Assembly: GCA_015487255.1 (NCBI GenBank)
Contig: WFQA01000255.1
Coordinates: 1 to 16,502, forward strand
Direction of reading: 5' to 3'
Source: Paracoccaceae bacterium
Lineage (GTDB): Bacteria > Pseudomonadota > Alphaproteobacteria > Rhodobacterales > Rhodobacteraceae
DNA: 16,502 nucleotides
A program made the position numbers and the translations under genes. This document shows, piece after piece, positions 1 to 7,377 of the stretch; the first letter of the stretch is position 1, and the number at the start of each line of letters is the position of its first letter. The notes beneath the pieces were generated by a model. The model did no database searches. It saw only the letters and a list, made by a program, of their open reading frames with translations, and was not told where the DNA came from.

Positions 1-212
1 CATGTTTGAAGACGATCTGGGAAATGCCGGATTAACCCTTTAATCGGCATGGCACTCGCGCGCTACGGGCGTGAACCAGATGCAAAACCCAATACTAGTT
101 CCAAATGTCTTCTTACTGAAGGTTGCGACTGGTCGGATTATGGCTTTTTGCCTGCCGGCACAGGGCGAGATATCGGGGAGCGATAACTCAACCGCGAAGA
201 AAGGGACTGAAA
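1..212. other. Left-edge non-coding stretch upstream of the heme-domain gene
   Basis: No recognisable gene lies here. Two + strand readings open at the left edge close at TAA codons ending at 35 and 43, so an upstream gene could finish here, but the visible tail (about 10-13 codons) is too short to identify. The rest is probably leader and promoter DNA for the gene starting at 213. I found no convincing -35/-10 pair and no FNR-type TTGAT-N4-ATCAA site. Confidence 0.4.
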
Positions 213-1592
213 ATGCGAAATTTCTATATGGCTGCATCTGTGGCCGTTTTTGGAGGCCTGCTGGTCTTGGGTTGGGCAACCCATGGCACCGGGGTTATCC
301 AAAACGACCCCGAGCGCAGCATCTCCATTCCTGACGAGCTGACGACAAAGCTTCAGGTCATGGCCTCATATAACGGCGAAGACATCTTTTTCCGCTACCG
401 CTGGCCGGTGGATCGCCCGAGCATATTTCATGACGTTCTGGTCTATCGGAACGGCGAATGGGTGCGCGAAAAGGGCGAAGAGGTCGGGCCTTCGGAAAAC
501 TTCCTCAATGAGGACCGGGTGTCGATGATGATCGACGATGGCTCGGTGCCGCTGTTTAGCCGCTATGGCGGTTATATCACCATCGGCGAAGGGTTAACCA
601 CCTTTACCGGCGTGCCCGAAACCGACGAGGAGCGCACCAAATACCTGCCCGCCACCCGCACCAATCCCGGCGATTTTGAGACCACCCGCCCGGAAAGTGA
701 TCTGGATACCCTGCGCGAAGCGGGCTATTTCATTGACCTGTGGCAATGGCGCTCCAGCCGCTCCAACCCGATCGGGCTGGGCGATGACGGGCTGGTGGCT
801 GAAGAGCGGGGCGGTGACGAGGGCCGCGGCCCATATTCCACCAACTGGAATAAAGCCCTGAACCAGCCCAAATTCATGTTCAACCCCGAAGTGGCCGGCA
901 CAACCGCGCTGAATTATGATGACGTGATCGCCGGAAATTTCAGCTTTGATGACATCTATTATCTCAGCGCCGAAACCGCCATTCCGTTTGATCCGAACCT
1001 GAATTGGCAAGAAGGCGATACCATCCCGCGCAGGATGCTGCGCAGTGAAGAAGGCTCACGCGGCGATGTGGTGCAGCCCGGCCCGGCACGCTGGGAAGAC
1101 GGCTATTGGGATGTAACCCTGATCCGCAAGCTTGATACCGGCAATCCGCTGGATGATAAAATCTTCAATGATGGCGGCTCTTATGATCTGGCCTTTGCGG
1201 TGTTTCGCAATGCCTCGACCATGCGCTGGCATTATATATCGCTGCCGGTCTCGCTGGGGCTGGGGCAGGAAGCCCAACTGGAAGCACAAAAGTTCACCGG
1301 CTCCACCCCGCCGTGGGATCAGGGCTGGACAGAGCTTGAAATGTTTTATCCCGGGCAGGTGAGCTGGCCAATGCTGACCAACCCAGCCCTGCACCCCGGC
1401 GCTGATAAAATAGCCGAAAGGGTGCCGGTTGAAGCCCGCCACAACCCCAGGCAGCTTGCGCTTTACGGGGTTGAGGTCGAGTTCCGCGACCAGATCCGCC
1501 TGCAATGGATGCTGACCCTGCTGGCAAGCTTGAGCCTGATCATCGGGCTGGGCATTTCCATCAACCTTCTCATGACCCGTAAGGAGGCCTGA
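213..1592 (+). CDS. Ethylbenzene dehydrogenase-type heme-binding domain protein, membrane anchored
   Basis: This 459-residue protein is probably exported. A hydrophobic N-terminal segment (about residues 7-22) could be a signal peptide or anchor. A large soluble region follows, and a single C-terminal helix (about 431-453) ends in a short basic tail. The soluble part resembles the heme b domain of ethylbenzene dehydrogenase/dimethylsulfide dehydrogenase gamma subunits. Supporting blocks are LNEDRVSMMI, the late DLAFAVFRNA segment and the following HYISLPVSLGL. I see no cysteine and therefore no CXXCH, so any heme would be b-type. The ATG at 213 was chosen over an in-frame upstream ATG (123) because AAGGGA lies just before it and the hydrophobic segment then sits at the N terminus. 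It is 2 bases from the next gene. I infer a periplasmic electron-transfer role. The family call is fairly secure, but the partner is unknown and no catalytic molybdenum subunit is in view. Confidence 0.7.
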   Translation: MRNFYMAASVAVFGGLLVLGWATHGTGVIQNDPERSISIPDELTTKLQVMASYNGEDIFFRYRWPVDRPSIFHDVLVYRNGEWVREKGEEVGPSENFLNEDRVSMMIDDGSVPLFSRYGGYITIGEGLTTFTGVPETDEERTKYLPATRTNPGDFETTRPESDLDTLREAGYFIDLWQWRSSRSNPIGLGDDGLVAEERGGDEGRGPYSTNWNKALNQPKFMFNPEVAGTTALNYDDVIAGNFSFDDIYYLSAETAIPFDPNLNWQEGDTIPRRMLRSEEGSRGDVVQPGPARWEDGYWDVTLIRKLDTGNPLDDKIFNDGGSYDLAFAVFRNASTMRWHYISLPVSLGLGQEAQLEAQKFTGSTPPWDQGWTELEMFYPGQVSWPMLTNPALHPGADKIAERVPVEARHNPRQLALYGVEVEFRDQIRLQWMLTLLASLSLIIGLGISINLLMTRKEA

Positions 1593-1594
1593 TC

Positions 1595-2146
1595 ATGGCT
1601 GTTTATCATATTCTGGTGGTCCACTTCCCGGTTGCTTTGTGGCTGACCGCCTATCTCTTCATCTTTTTCCGCACCTTCTCCAATTCCGAGCTGGCGGTGC
1701 GGTTGCAAAAGGCGGTCTGGCCGCTGATCCTGCTTGGCTCGCTGGCCGGAGCCGTGGCTTATGCCCTGGGTCTGATGATCTATCCGTGGTCAGCGATCAC
1801 CAGTTCTCCGCTGGGGCGTAACCATATCATGCTCGCTACCTGGACCCTGTCTTACTGGACCGTGATGGGCGTGCTTGGCTACCGCTACCGCCGCTTCCTG
1901 TTTGTCGGTGCGCAGCGCTGGATCACCTTTATTCTGGCCTCGATCGGCGCGCTGGTGGTAACCATCACCGGCACCCTGGGTGGCTCACTGACCGGCACGC
2001 CCTCGCTGGTCACCAAAAGCCTCGATCTGATCGGGTGGAATGTTTACATGACCTTCTATCTGCCAACATGGATGATCTGGCTCTACTTTGGCGGTGCGGT
2101 GCTTTTGGTGCTGCTGGGCTATGCCGGGCGCAAGAGCCGTGGCTGA
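1595..2146 (+). CDS. Five-helix membrane protein, DUF2231-like, possible heme b cytochrome
   Basis: This 183-residue polytopic inner-membrane protein has about five predicted helices (near 6-26, 40-62, 77-95, 106-128, 150-175). The N terminus carries HILVVHFPVAL, and a second histidine motif, GRNHIMLATW, opens the third helix. Histidines 5, 10 and 77 fit the pattern of DUF2231-type membrane proteins (HFPIAL in helix 1 and a helix-start His later) and could ligate heme; that is inference. A strong ribosome-binding site, AAGGAGG, lies inside the last codons of the preceding gene, and only 2 bases separate the two genes, so co-translation is likely. The 3' end overlaps the proposed GTG start of rquA by 8 bases. 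A plausible job is to pass electrons between the quinone pool and the anchored heme protein upstream. It could instead be a structural partner without heme. Confidence 0.6.
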   Translation: MAVYHILVVHFPVALWLTAYLFIFFRTFSNSELAVRLQKAVWPLILLGSLAGAVAYALGLMIYPWSAITSSPLGRNHIMLATWTLSYWTVMGVLGYRYRRFLFVGAQRWITFILASIGALVVTITGTLGGSLTGTPSLVTKSLDLIGWNVYMTFYLPTWMIWLYFGGAVLLVLLGYAGRKSRG

Positions 2147-2876
2147 GAAAACCGGGGCAGCGGTGGTTAAACCTGCCGCTGCGCAGCCGCCCGCAAGCAT
2201 CCCGGAATATCTGAGCAAAAACTACTGGTGGGCCTATCTGCGGCCCGCCAGCCTGCGCATATTTGACCACAAATCGGTGGTCTCGGCCATTCTCTGGGGT
2301 CAGTATAACGGGCTGGTGAAGGCCGCGCTGGCAGAGGCGGATCAAGGCGCGCAAGTGCTGCAAATGGCCTGTGTTTACGGCGATCTATCACCGCGCCTTG
2401 CGCAAAAGATCGGGCCGGGTGGTGCGCTTGATATCATCGACATCGCCCCGATTCAGGTAAAGAATGCCCGGCATCATCTTGCCGGTCTTCCCTGGGCCAA
2501 GGCCCGTATCGGCGATGCCGCCAATCCCGGGGCGCAGAAATACGATTTGGTGCTGAGTTTCTTCCTGCTGCACGAATTGCCCGAAAACTATAAGCGCGCG
2601 GTGGTTGACAGCGCACTCAGCGCCCTGAAGCCCGGCGGCAAGGCGGTGTTTGTGGATTACCACCGCCCGGCCCGCTGGCACCCGCTGCGCCCGGTTCAGG
2701 CGCTGGTCTTTGCTTTGCTGGAGCCTTTTGCCAAACGGTTATGGCGGGCTGAACTGGCCGAATTCGCCAGCCACCCCGGCCGATACCACTGGCAAAAACA
2801 CACCCGTTTTGCCGGGTTTTTCCAAATAACCGTGGCCAGTTCCGCGCCAAGTGATCCTGGCGCGAAAACTGTTTGA
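2139..2876 (+). CDS. rquA: Rhodoquinone biosynthesis protein RquA
   Basis: This 245-residue class I methyltransferase-like protein is recognised as RquA, which replaces a methoxy group of ubiquinone with an amino group to make rhodoquinone; published work describes S-adenosylmethionine as the amino donor. Diagnostic blocks are YWWAYLRPASLRIFD (about residues 29-43), ILWGQYNGL, VLQMACVYGDLS (73-84, in place of the usual GxGxG SAM loop), IIDIAPIQVKNAR, SFFLLHELPE and LKPGGKAVFVDYHRP (163-177). The start is uncertain. An open frame extends to an ATG at 2088, but its first residues are an out-of-frame reading of the upstream membrane gene. ATG 2121 is a third option. GTG 2139 overlaps the upstream stop by only 8 bases and gives a family-like length. 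It is the third gene of the heme-protein group. It predicts use of rhodoquinone, normally tied to low-oxygen respiration such as fumarate reduction; no fumarate reductase gene is in the window. Confidence 0.9.
   Translation: MAEKTGAAVVKPAAAQPPASIPEYLSKNYWWAYLRPASLRIFDHKSVVSAILWGQYNGLVKAALAEADQGAQVLQMACVYGDLSPRLAQKIGPGGALDIIDIAPIQVKNARHHLAGLPWAKARIGDAANPGAQKYDLVLSFFLLHELPENYKRAVVDSALSALKPGGKAVFVDYHRPARWHPLRPVQALVFALLEPFAKRLWRAELAEFASHPGRYHWQKHTRFAGFFQITVASSAPSDPGAKTV
2843..2864. terminator. Hairpin at convergent 3' ends of rquA and the peroxiredoxin gene
   Basis: A 7-base perfect stem (CGCGCCA/TGGCGCG, loop AGTGATCC) lies in the last codons of rquA, 23 bases before the facing peroxiredoxin stop. 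No T-run follows on either strand, so it is at best an atypical or Rho-assisted terminator. Confidence 0.25.
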
Positions 2877-2887
2877 GCCGGTTGGCC

Positions 2888-3421
2888 CTATTGGTTGGCT
2901 TTCAGCCAGGCCATCACGGTTTCGGGCGATGTTTCGCCGTATGGGTCATCACCGCAGTTATCCTCGCAGCCCGGCTCTTCAAACCATGCTTCAACCACCC
3001 CGTCATTAACCACCGCCGCATAGCGCCAGCTCCGCATGCCAAAGCCGATATTGGATTTATCAACCAGCATGCCCATCTGGCGGGTAAACACCCCCGCGCC
3101 ATCGGGAATGACCTTCACGTTTTCCAGCTTCTGGTCCTGCGCCCATTTGTTCATCACAAAGGTATCGTTGACCGACATCACATAGATATCGTCAATCCCC
3201 AATGCGGCAAAATCCGCCGCGCCTTTCTCAAAGCCCGGCAGTTGATAGGTCGAGCAGGTCGGGGTAAAGGCGCCGGGCAGCGAAAACAGGATCACCCGCT
3301 TGCCTTTGAAATAATCATCGGTGGTCACATCCTGCCAACGAAACGGGTTGTCGCCGCCGATGCTTTCATCGCGCACGCGGGTGTGGAAGGTTACATTCGG
3401 AAGTTTGATGCCAGCTTGCAT
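2888..3421 (-). CDS. Peroxiredoxin, Prx5 type
   Basis: This 177-residue thiol peroxidase of the AhpC/TSA-redoxin superfamily, Prx5-like group, reduces hydrogen peroxide or organic peroxides in the cytoplasm. The active-site block LPGAFTPTCS places the peroxidatic cysteine at residue 56, with Thr53 and Pro49 as expected; the later RSWRYAAVV (130-138) is the other conserved block. A C-terminal insert, PGCEDNCGDDPYG, adds Cys152 and Cys156, which could resolve the peroxidatic cysteine or take electrons from glutathione or glutaredoxin; that part is inference. The length is normal for stand-alone members, with no fused glutaredoxin domain. The ATG at 3421 is preceded by GAGGG at suitable spacing. 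It is convergent with rquA, and its upstream DNA holds an 11-base inverted repeat described separately. Confidence 0.92.
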   Translation of the reverse strand: MQAGIKLPNVTFHTRVRDESIGGDNPFRWQDVTTDDYFKGKRVILFSLPGAFTPTCSTYQLPGFEKGAADFAALGIDDIYVMSVNDTFVMNKWAQDQKLENVKVIPDGAGVFTRQMGMLVDKSNIGFGMRSWRYAAVVNDGVVEAWFEEPGCEDNCGDDPYGETSPETVMAWLKANQ

Positions 3422-3433
3422 GGGATAGCCCTC

Positions 3434-3525
3434 ATTATTTGGTGTTTCGATGCCCCTGTCTAGGCATTTTCAACCGCGCGGGAAACCCCCTCCATATTCA
3501 TTTTTTGCCATCTGCACCAAATAAT
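3434..3525. repeat. 11-base perfect inverted repeat upstream of the peroxiredoxin gene
   Basis: ATTATTTGGTG at 3434-3444 is repeated in perfect inverted form, CACCAAATAAT, at 3515-3525, with 70 bases between. Both copies lie in the 115-base gap between the peroxiredoxin start and the end of the next - strand gene. The AT-rich arms stand out from their surroundings and could be paired regulator sites. No regulator can be named. Confidence 0.5.
3445..3473 (-). promoter_or_regulatory. Possible promoter of the peroxiredoxin gene
   Basis: On the - strand TTGAAA (3468-3473) is followed after 17 bases by TCGAAA (3445-3450), about 24 bases before the start codon. The -35 is good and the -10 poor (3 of 6), so this is a weak call. 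The proximal inverted-repeat arm lies immediately downstream of the -10. Confidence 0.25.
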
Positions 3526-3536
3526 CGCCATGCCGG

Positions 3537-4496
3537 TCAGAGCCGGCGGATAAAAGGCACAGCAAGCGCCCAGATAAACCACAGCGTGCCCAGCAGCAGC
3601 AGCCCCGAAACAACCCCCTGCGCCGATACCTGCAATTCAGCATCCAGCATCAGTGGATAGACCAGTACCGCGCTCAACGGTGCGAGCAGCGCCAGAAGAT
3701 AGGCCCACCAGCGCGGGCGCTGCGGGTGCAAACGCGCCAAAATCTCAACCCCATCCACTTGGTTGCGGCCACGCCACAGCGCCAGCAGCGTGGCCCCGAC
3801 CAGCGGCAGGATCAATAGCGACAGCGGCAAATAGGGCAAGGCGATAAGCCAAAAAAGCCCCAGATAAATCAACCCGACCACCCCCAGCTCCCATTTTGAA
3901 GCGGCAAATTCACCCGTGCCAAACCTGTCTGCCAATATCATGCCAAGCAGCCAGAAACCGGCGGTAACCACCGCCAGCAAGGCAAAATCCTCCGTGCTCA
4001 GCGGGGCCATGGCCTCCGGCCCCCAAAACCATGTCGCCCATATGCCCCATGCCACTCCAAGCAGGGCAAATACCAAAGCCAGCCCCGGCCAGCCCAGCCG
4101 GCGCATGGCCAGGCGCACAAAATACCAGCCCAGCACCACATCAACCAACCCGTGCCAGCCAATGCTCGGGAAAACAAACGAAACCGGAATCGCCTCGTAT
4201 ATCACCGGAATGGTAATGCCTTCCGTCGCCCAGCCAAACAGCGCCCCGGCCAGCAACAGGCCCGAAAGCGTGCGCACCTTGAAATAAGAAAGCGCCACCA
4301 GCATCGGATAGGTAAACAGCGTGTAAAACCCGGCAAAAGAAAGCAAAGCCGGGATCGCCAGCATTGGCGCGGTGTTGAGATCACCCAGCAATGCGGCAAC
4401 CGGAGCCTCGTTGATAAAAAAATACTCGGAAAAAAACATCAGGATGATGGCGCTGCCATAGGCAAAGGCCAGCCGGTGCCAAAATCCCCCCATCAT
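3537..4496 (-). CDS. Polytopic membrane protein of unknown function
   Basis: I do not recognise this 319-residue protein. It is strongly hydrophobic, with about nine predicted membrane helices spread over the whole length and one longer polar loop (near residues 230-255, rich in Arg, Gln and Asn). Intramembrane or interfacial residues that might matter are in FGWATEGITIPVIYEAIP and SIGWHGLVDVVLGWYFVR, where Glu, His and Asp lie in otherwise greasy segments; this looks more like an enzyme or transporter than a filler protein. The start is set at ATG 4496 (another ATG follows directly) because a GGGGGGAGGG-type ribosome-binding site sits immediately upstream and an earlier ATG would overlap nrdJ by 65 bases. 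It begins 10 bases after the nrdJ stop, so the two are probably cotranscribed; whether that reflects function is unknown. Confidence 0.75.
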   Translation of the reverse strand: MMGGFWHRLAFAYGSAIILMFFSEYFFINEAPVAALLGDLNTAPMLAIPALLSFAGFYTLFTYPMLVALSYFKVRTLSGLLLAGALFGWATEGITIPVIYEAIPVSFVFPSIGWHGLVDVVLGWYFVRLAMRRLGWPGLALVFALLGVAWGIWATWFWGPEAMAPLSTEDFALLAVVTAGFWLLGMILADRFGTGEFAASKWELGVVGLIYLGLFWLIALPYLPLSLLILPLVGATLLALWRGRNQVDGVEILARLHPQRPRWWAYLLALLAPLSAVLVYPLMLDAELQVSAQGVVSGLLLLGTLWFIWALAVPFIRRL

Positions 4497-4506
4497 CCCT
4501 CCCCCC

Positions 4507-6834
4507 TCATCCGCATTTGCTATAGCCACACTCGATGCACACCATGCAGCCCTCGGCCATACGCATCGCATATTGCCCGCATTTCGGGCAGGCCGGGCCG
4601 CGGGGTTTGACCACGGTGTCTGGGTCCGGGTCGGCTTGCGGGTCCATCTTCAGCGCGCCGCCCGCCTCCATAAAGCCAATCGCCACCAGGTGCCCCTCGA
4701 TCACCCCGCCAATCGCCGCCAGAATGGAGGGGATATACTTGCCCCCCATCCACGCCCCGCCGCGCGGGTCAAACACCGCTTTCAGCTCCTCGACCACAAA
4801 GCTGACATCGCCGCCACGGCGAAACACCGCCGAGATCATCCTTGTCAGCGCCACCGTCCAGGCATAATGCTCCATGTTTTTGGAATTGATAAACACCTCG
4901 AAAGGCCGGCGCTGGCCGTCCACGATCACATCATTGATGGTGATGTAAATCGCGTGCTCATTCTCGGGCCAGCGCATTTTATAGGTGTTGCCCTCCAGCG
5001 TGGCGGGGCGGTCCATCGGGGCGCTCATATCGGGGGTGGCGGGCAGGGCCTCCCCCTCGACCGAGAGCACCGAGCCGGTTATTTCATTGGGCCGATAGGT
5101 GGTGATCCCCTTCAGCCCGGCCTTCCAGGCCTGCATGTAAAGCGCCTCGAAATCCTCAAACGGGTAATCAGAAGGCACGTTTACGGTTTTGGAAATCGCG
5201 GCGCAGATATAGGGCTGGATGGCGGCCTGCATCTTCATATGGTCTTGCGCCGATATCTCCATCGCGCCGACAAAAGCCCCGGGCAGATTCGCCTCGTCGC
5301 CGCCCGCCTCGCGATAAAGCCGATAGGCGTGGTCCTCCACGCGGTATTCCGCCATGGAGCCATCCGGCTCACGCTTTTTGCGGCTGTAAAACCATGCAAA
5401 TGCCGGCTCGATCCCGCCCGAGCAATTATCGCCAAAGGCCAATGAAATGGTGCCGGTCGGGGCGATGGAAAGCAGGTGGGAGTTGCGGATACCATATTTG
5501 GCAATCGCCGCGCGAATATCCTCCGGCAGGCGACCGGCCATACCCGAGGCAAGGTATTTATCCGCGTCAAACAGCGGGAACGCGCCTTTTTCGCGGGCCA
5601 GATCAATGCTCGCCCGATAAGCCGCATCGCGCATTTGCCGGGTGACATCAGCGGCGAACGCCCGTGCCTCTTCGCTGTCATAACGCAAGCCGAGCATGAT
5701 CAGCGCATCACCAAGCCCGGTAAAACCCAGCCCGATGCGGCGCTTGTTTGCCGCCTCTGCCGCCTGCTCCCTGAGCGGCCAAACGGTTACATCCAGCACG
5801 TTATCAAGCATGCGCACGGCGGTTTTCACCACATCGGCAAAGCCCGCGCTGTCAAACCGCGCCTTGCCAAACGGTGCCTTAACAAATTTTGTCAGGTTCA
5901 TGCTTCCAAGGCAGCAACAGCCGTGATCGGGGATCGGGATCTCGCCGCAGGGGTTGGTTGCCTCGATCACTTCGCAATAATGCAGGTTGTTCTCCGCGTT
6001 GATCCGGTCGAGAAACAGCACCCCCGGCTCGGCGGCCTCGTATGTGTTGCGCATGATCTGCCCCCACAGATCACGGGCGCGGATGGTTTTGTAAACCCAC
6101 TGGCCGCTACCATTTTGGCTGGCCTCAAAGGCTGGTTCCGCCTTGTGTACCAGTCCAAAATCCGTATCCGCATCCACGGCCTGCATGAAGCTATCACTCA
6201 CCCCGACCGAAATATTGAAATTGCTGAGCTGCCCCTTGGAGCGCTTGGCGCTGATGAATTCCTCGATATCCGGATGATCCACCCGCAGCACCCCCATTTG
6301 CGCACCACGCCGCGCGCCGGCGCTTTCAACCGTGGCGCAGGACTGGTTAAAAACATGCATGTAGGAAACCGGGCCGGAAGCGGCGCTATCGGTGCCCGCC
6401 ACCCTGGCCCCGCGCGGGCGGATGGAGGAAAAATCATAGCCAACCCCGCCCCCGCGCCGCATGGTCTCGGCCGCCTGACGCAGGGCGTGGTAAATGCCGA
6501 CCTTGCCATCGACCGTGGCCGAAACACTATCGCCCACCGGCTGCACAAAACAGTTGATCAATGTGGCGTTTTTGATATCCGCCCCGGCAGCAGAGTTGAT
6601 CCGCCCGCCGGGAATGAAGCCGCGCTCAAGGGCAGCAAGAAAAACCGCTGTGTCCGCCCCCGCATCCCCTTTGGCCAAGGCCCGCGCCACCCGCTGACGG
6701 ATGGCTTTCACCATCGCGTCCCCGTCCAGCGCCTTTTCTGCCCCCTTGGCATATTTCTCCCGCAAAACATCAAGCGAAATGCTCTGCCATTGGCTATCGG
6801 GGCCGGGGCCGGGGTTGGGGGTGGTGTCGGGCAT
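4507..6834 (-). CDS. nrdJ: Adenosylcobalamin-dependent (class II) ribonucleotide reductase
   Basis: This 775-residue cytoplasmic enzyme makes deoxyribonucleotides with a coenzyme B12-derived radical and so works with or without oxygen. Landmarks: NATLINCFV with redox Cys95, NPCGEI with Asn294, Cys296 and Glu298 matching the catalytic N-x-C-x-E triad, CCCLGSMNL with the paired redox cysteine region (306-308), GLGFTGLGDALIMLG, and APTGTISLAFGDNCSGG forming the phosphate-binding part. The C terminus is a cysteine-rich ribbon (CPKCG, then CMVCIECGYSKCG) of the kind that binds zinc and/or relays reducing equivalents. The length matches the compact NrdJ form. The frame stays open upstream to 7230, but that region overlaps the divergent DUF1489 gene, so ATG 6834 is preferred; the ribosome-binding site there is weak. 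No B12 riboswitch was found in the short leader. Confidence 0.95.
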   Translation of the reverse strand: MPDTTPNPGPGPDSQWQSISLDVLREKYAKGAEKALDGDAMVKAIRQRVARALAKGDAGADTAVFLAALERGFIPGGRINSAAGADIKNATLINCFVQPVGDSVSATVDGKVGIYHALRQAAETMRRGGGVGYDFSSIRPRGARVAGTDSAASGPVSYMHVFNQSCATVESAGARRGAQMGVLRVDHPDIEEFISAKRSKGQLSNFNISVGVSDSFMQAVDADTDFGLVHKAEPAFEASQNGSGQWVYKTIRARDLWGQIMRNTYEAAEPGVLFLDRINAENNLHYCEVIEATNPCGEIPIPDHGCCCLGSMNLTKFVKAPFGKARFDSAGFADVVKTAVRMLDNVLDVTVWPLREQAAEAANKRRIGLGFTGLGDALIMLGLRYDSEEARAFAADVTRQMRDAAYRASIDLAREKGAFPLFDADKYLASGMAGRLPEDIRAAIAKYGIRNSHLLSIAPTGTISLAFGDNCSGGIEPAFAWFYSRKKREPDGSMAEYRVEDHAYRLYREAGGDEANLPGAFVGAMEISAQDHMKMQAAIQPYICAAISKTVNVPSDYPFEDFEALYMQAWKAGLKGITTYRPNEITGSVLSVEGEALPATPDMSAPMDRPATLEGNTYKMRWPENEHAIYITINDVIVDGQRRPFEVFINSKNMEHYAWTVALTRMISAVFRRGGDVSFVVEELKAVFDPRGGAWMGGKYIPSILAAIGGVIEGHLVAIGFMEAGGALKMDPQADPDPDTVVKPRGPACPKCGQYAMRMAEGCMVCIECGYSKCG

Positions 6835-6865
6835 GGGCTGGCTCACATCAACGAACGGGAGCGCC

Positions 6866-6894
6866 AGCCTAAGCCGGGAATGGTATTTTTTCAA
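6866..6894 (-). promoter_or_regulatory. Possible nrdJ promoter
   Basis: In the 114-base divergent gap, - strand TTGAAA (6889-6894) and TAGGCT (6866-6871) are separated by 17 bases and lie 32 bases before the nrdJ start. The -35 is good and the -10 weak (3 of 6). No NrdR-box pair was recognised. Confidence 0.25.
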
Positions 6895-6948
6895 GATTAT
6901 TGCGTGAATCCGCGTGACGCCAGCCATATTGGCCCATAAGTTAACCCC

Positions 6949-7371
6949 ATGGCAAAACTGCACCTGATAAAACTGAGCGTTGGCTCTGAAAGCATCATCA
7001 CCCAGGCCGATTGGCAGGCCGCGCGGCTGGGTGAGGCGGGCACGCTGCGCCATGTCACCCGCATGTGGCCACGGCGCGAGGCCGAGCTGCTGGAGGGTGG
7101 CTCGATTTTCTGGGTGATAAAAGGCATGGTGCAATCCTGCCAGCGGATATTGCGGCTCGACGAGGTGATCGGCGAAGACGGTATCCGCCGCTGTGGCATT
7201 ATGCTCGATCCGGTGCTTTACCACACCCACCCCCAGCCCAGACGCCCGTTTCAGGGCTGGCGCTACCTCGAGCCTGCAGCCGCGCCCGAAATCGGCGCGC
7301 CCTATGAAAAGGGCCGGGAAACCCTGCCGCCTGAATTGCAGGCCCAGCTTGCCGCGCTTGGGGTGCTATAG
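6949..7371 (+). CDS. DUF1489 family protein
   Basis: This 140-residue soluble protein matches the DUF1489 family, which is widespread in alphaproteobacteria and has no established function. Recognisable blocks are LHLIKLSVG at the N terminus, RHVTRMWPRR (about residues 34-43), GGSIFWVIKGMVQSCQRIL, EDGIRRCGIMLDP and RPFQGWRYLEP near the end. There is no signal peptide or membrane helix. The start at 6949 has no clear ribosome-binding site but gives the usual family length. It diverges from nrdJ across 114 bases and converges on the PEP mutase-like gene with only 6 bases between stops. Confidence 0.88.
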   Translation: MAKLHLIKLSVGSESIITQADWQAARLGEAGTLRHVTRMWPRREAELLEGGSIFWVIKGMVQSCQRILRLDEVIGEDGIRRCGIMLDPVLYHTHPQPRRPFQGWRYLEPAAAPEIGAPYEKGRETLPPELQAQLAALGVL

Positions 7372-7377
7372 CCAAAA

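Noticed and set aside
2802..2822. Terminator-like ACCCG/CGGGT hairpin followed by TTTT
   Set aside because: It lies inside rquA, 54 or more bases before its stop, with a stem of only 5 bases. Termination there would remove the end of the protein, so it is more likely chance.
5476..6939. Long + strand open frame (487 codons) antisense to nrdJ
   Set aside because: It mirrors the codon bias of the highly conserved nrdJ frame on the other strand, has no family resemblance and no ribosome-binding site.
6835..6948. B12 riboswitch in front of nrdJ
   Set aside because: The 114-base gap is too short for a typical cobalamin riboswitch, and I could not find a B12-box-like sequence.
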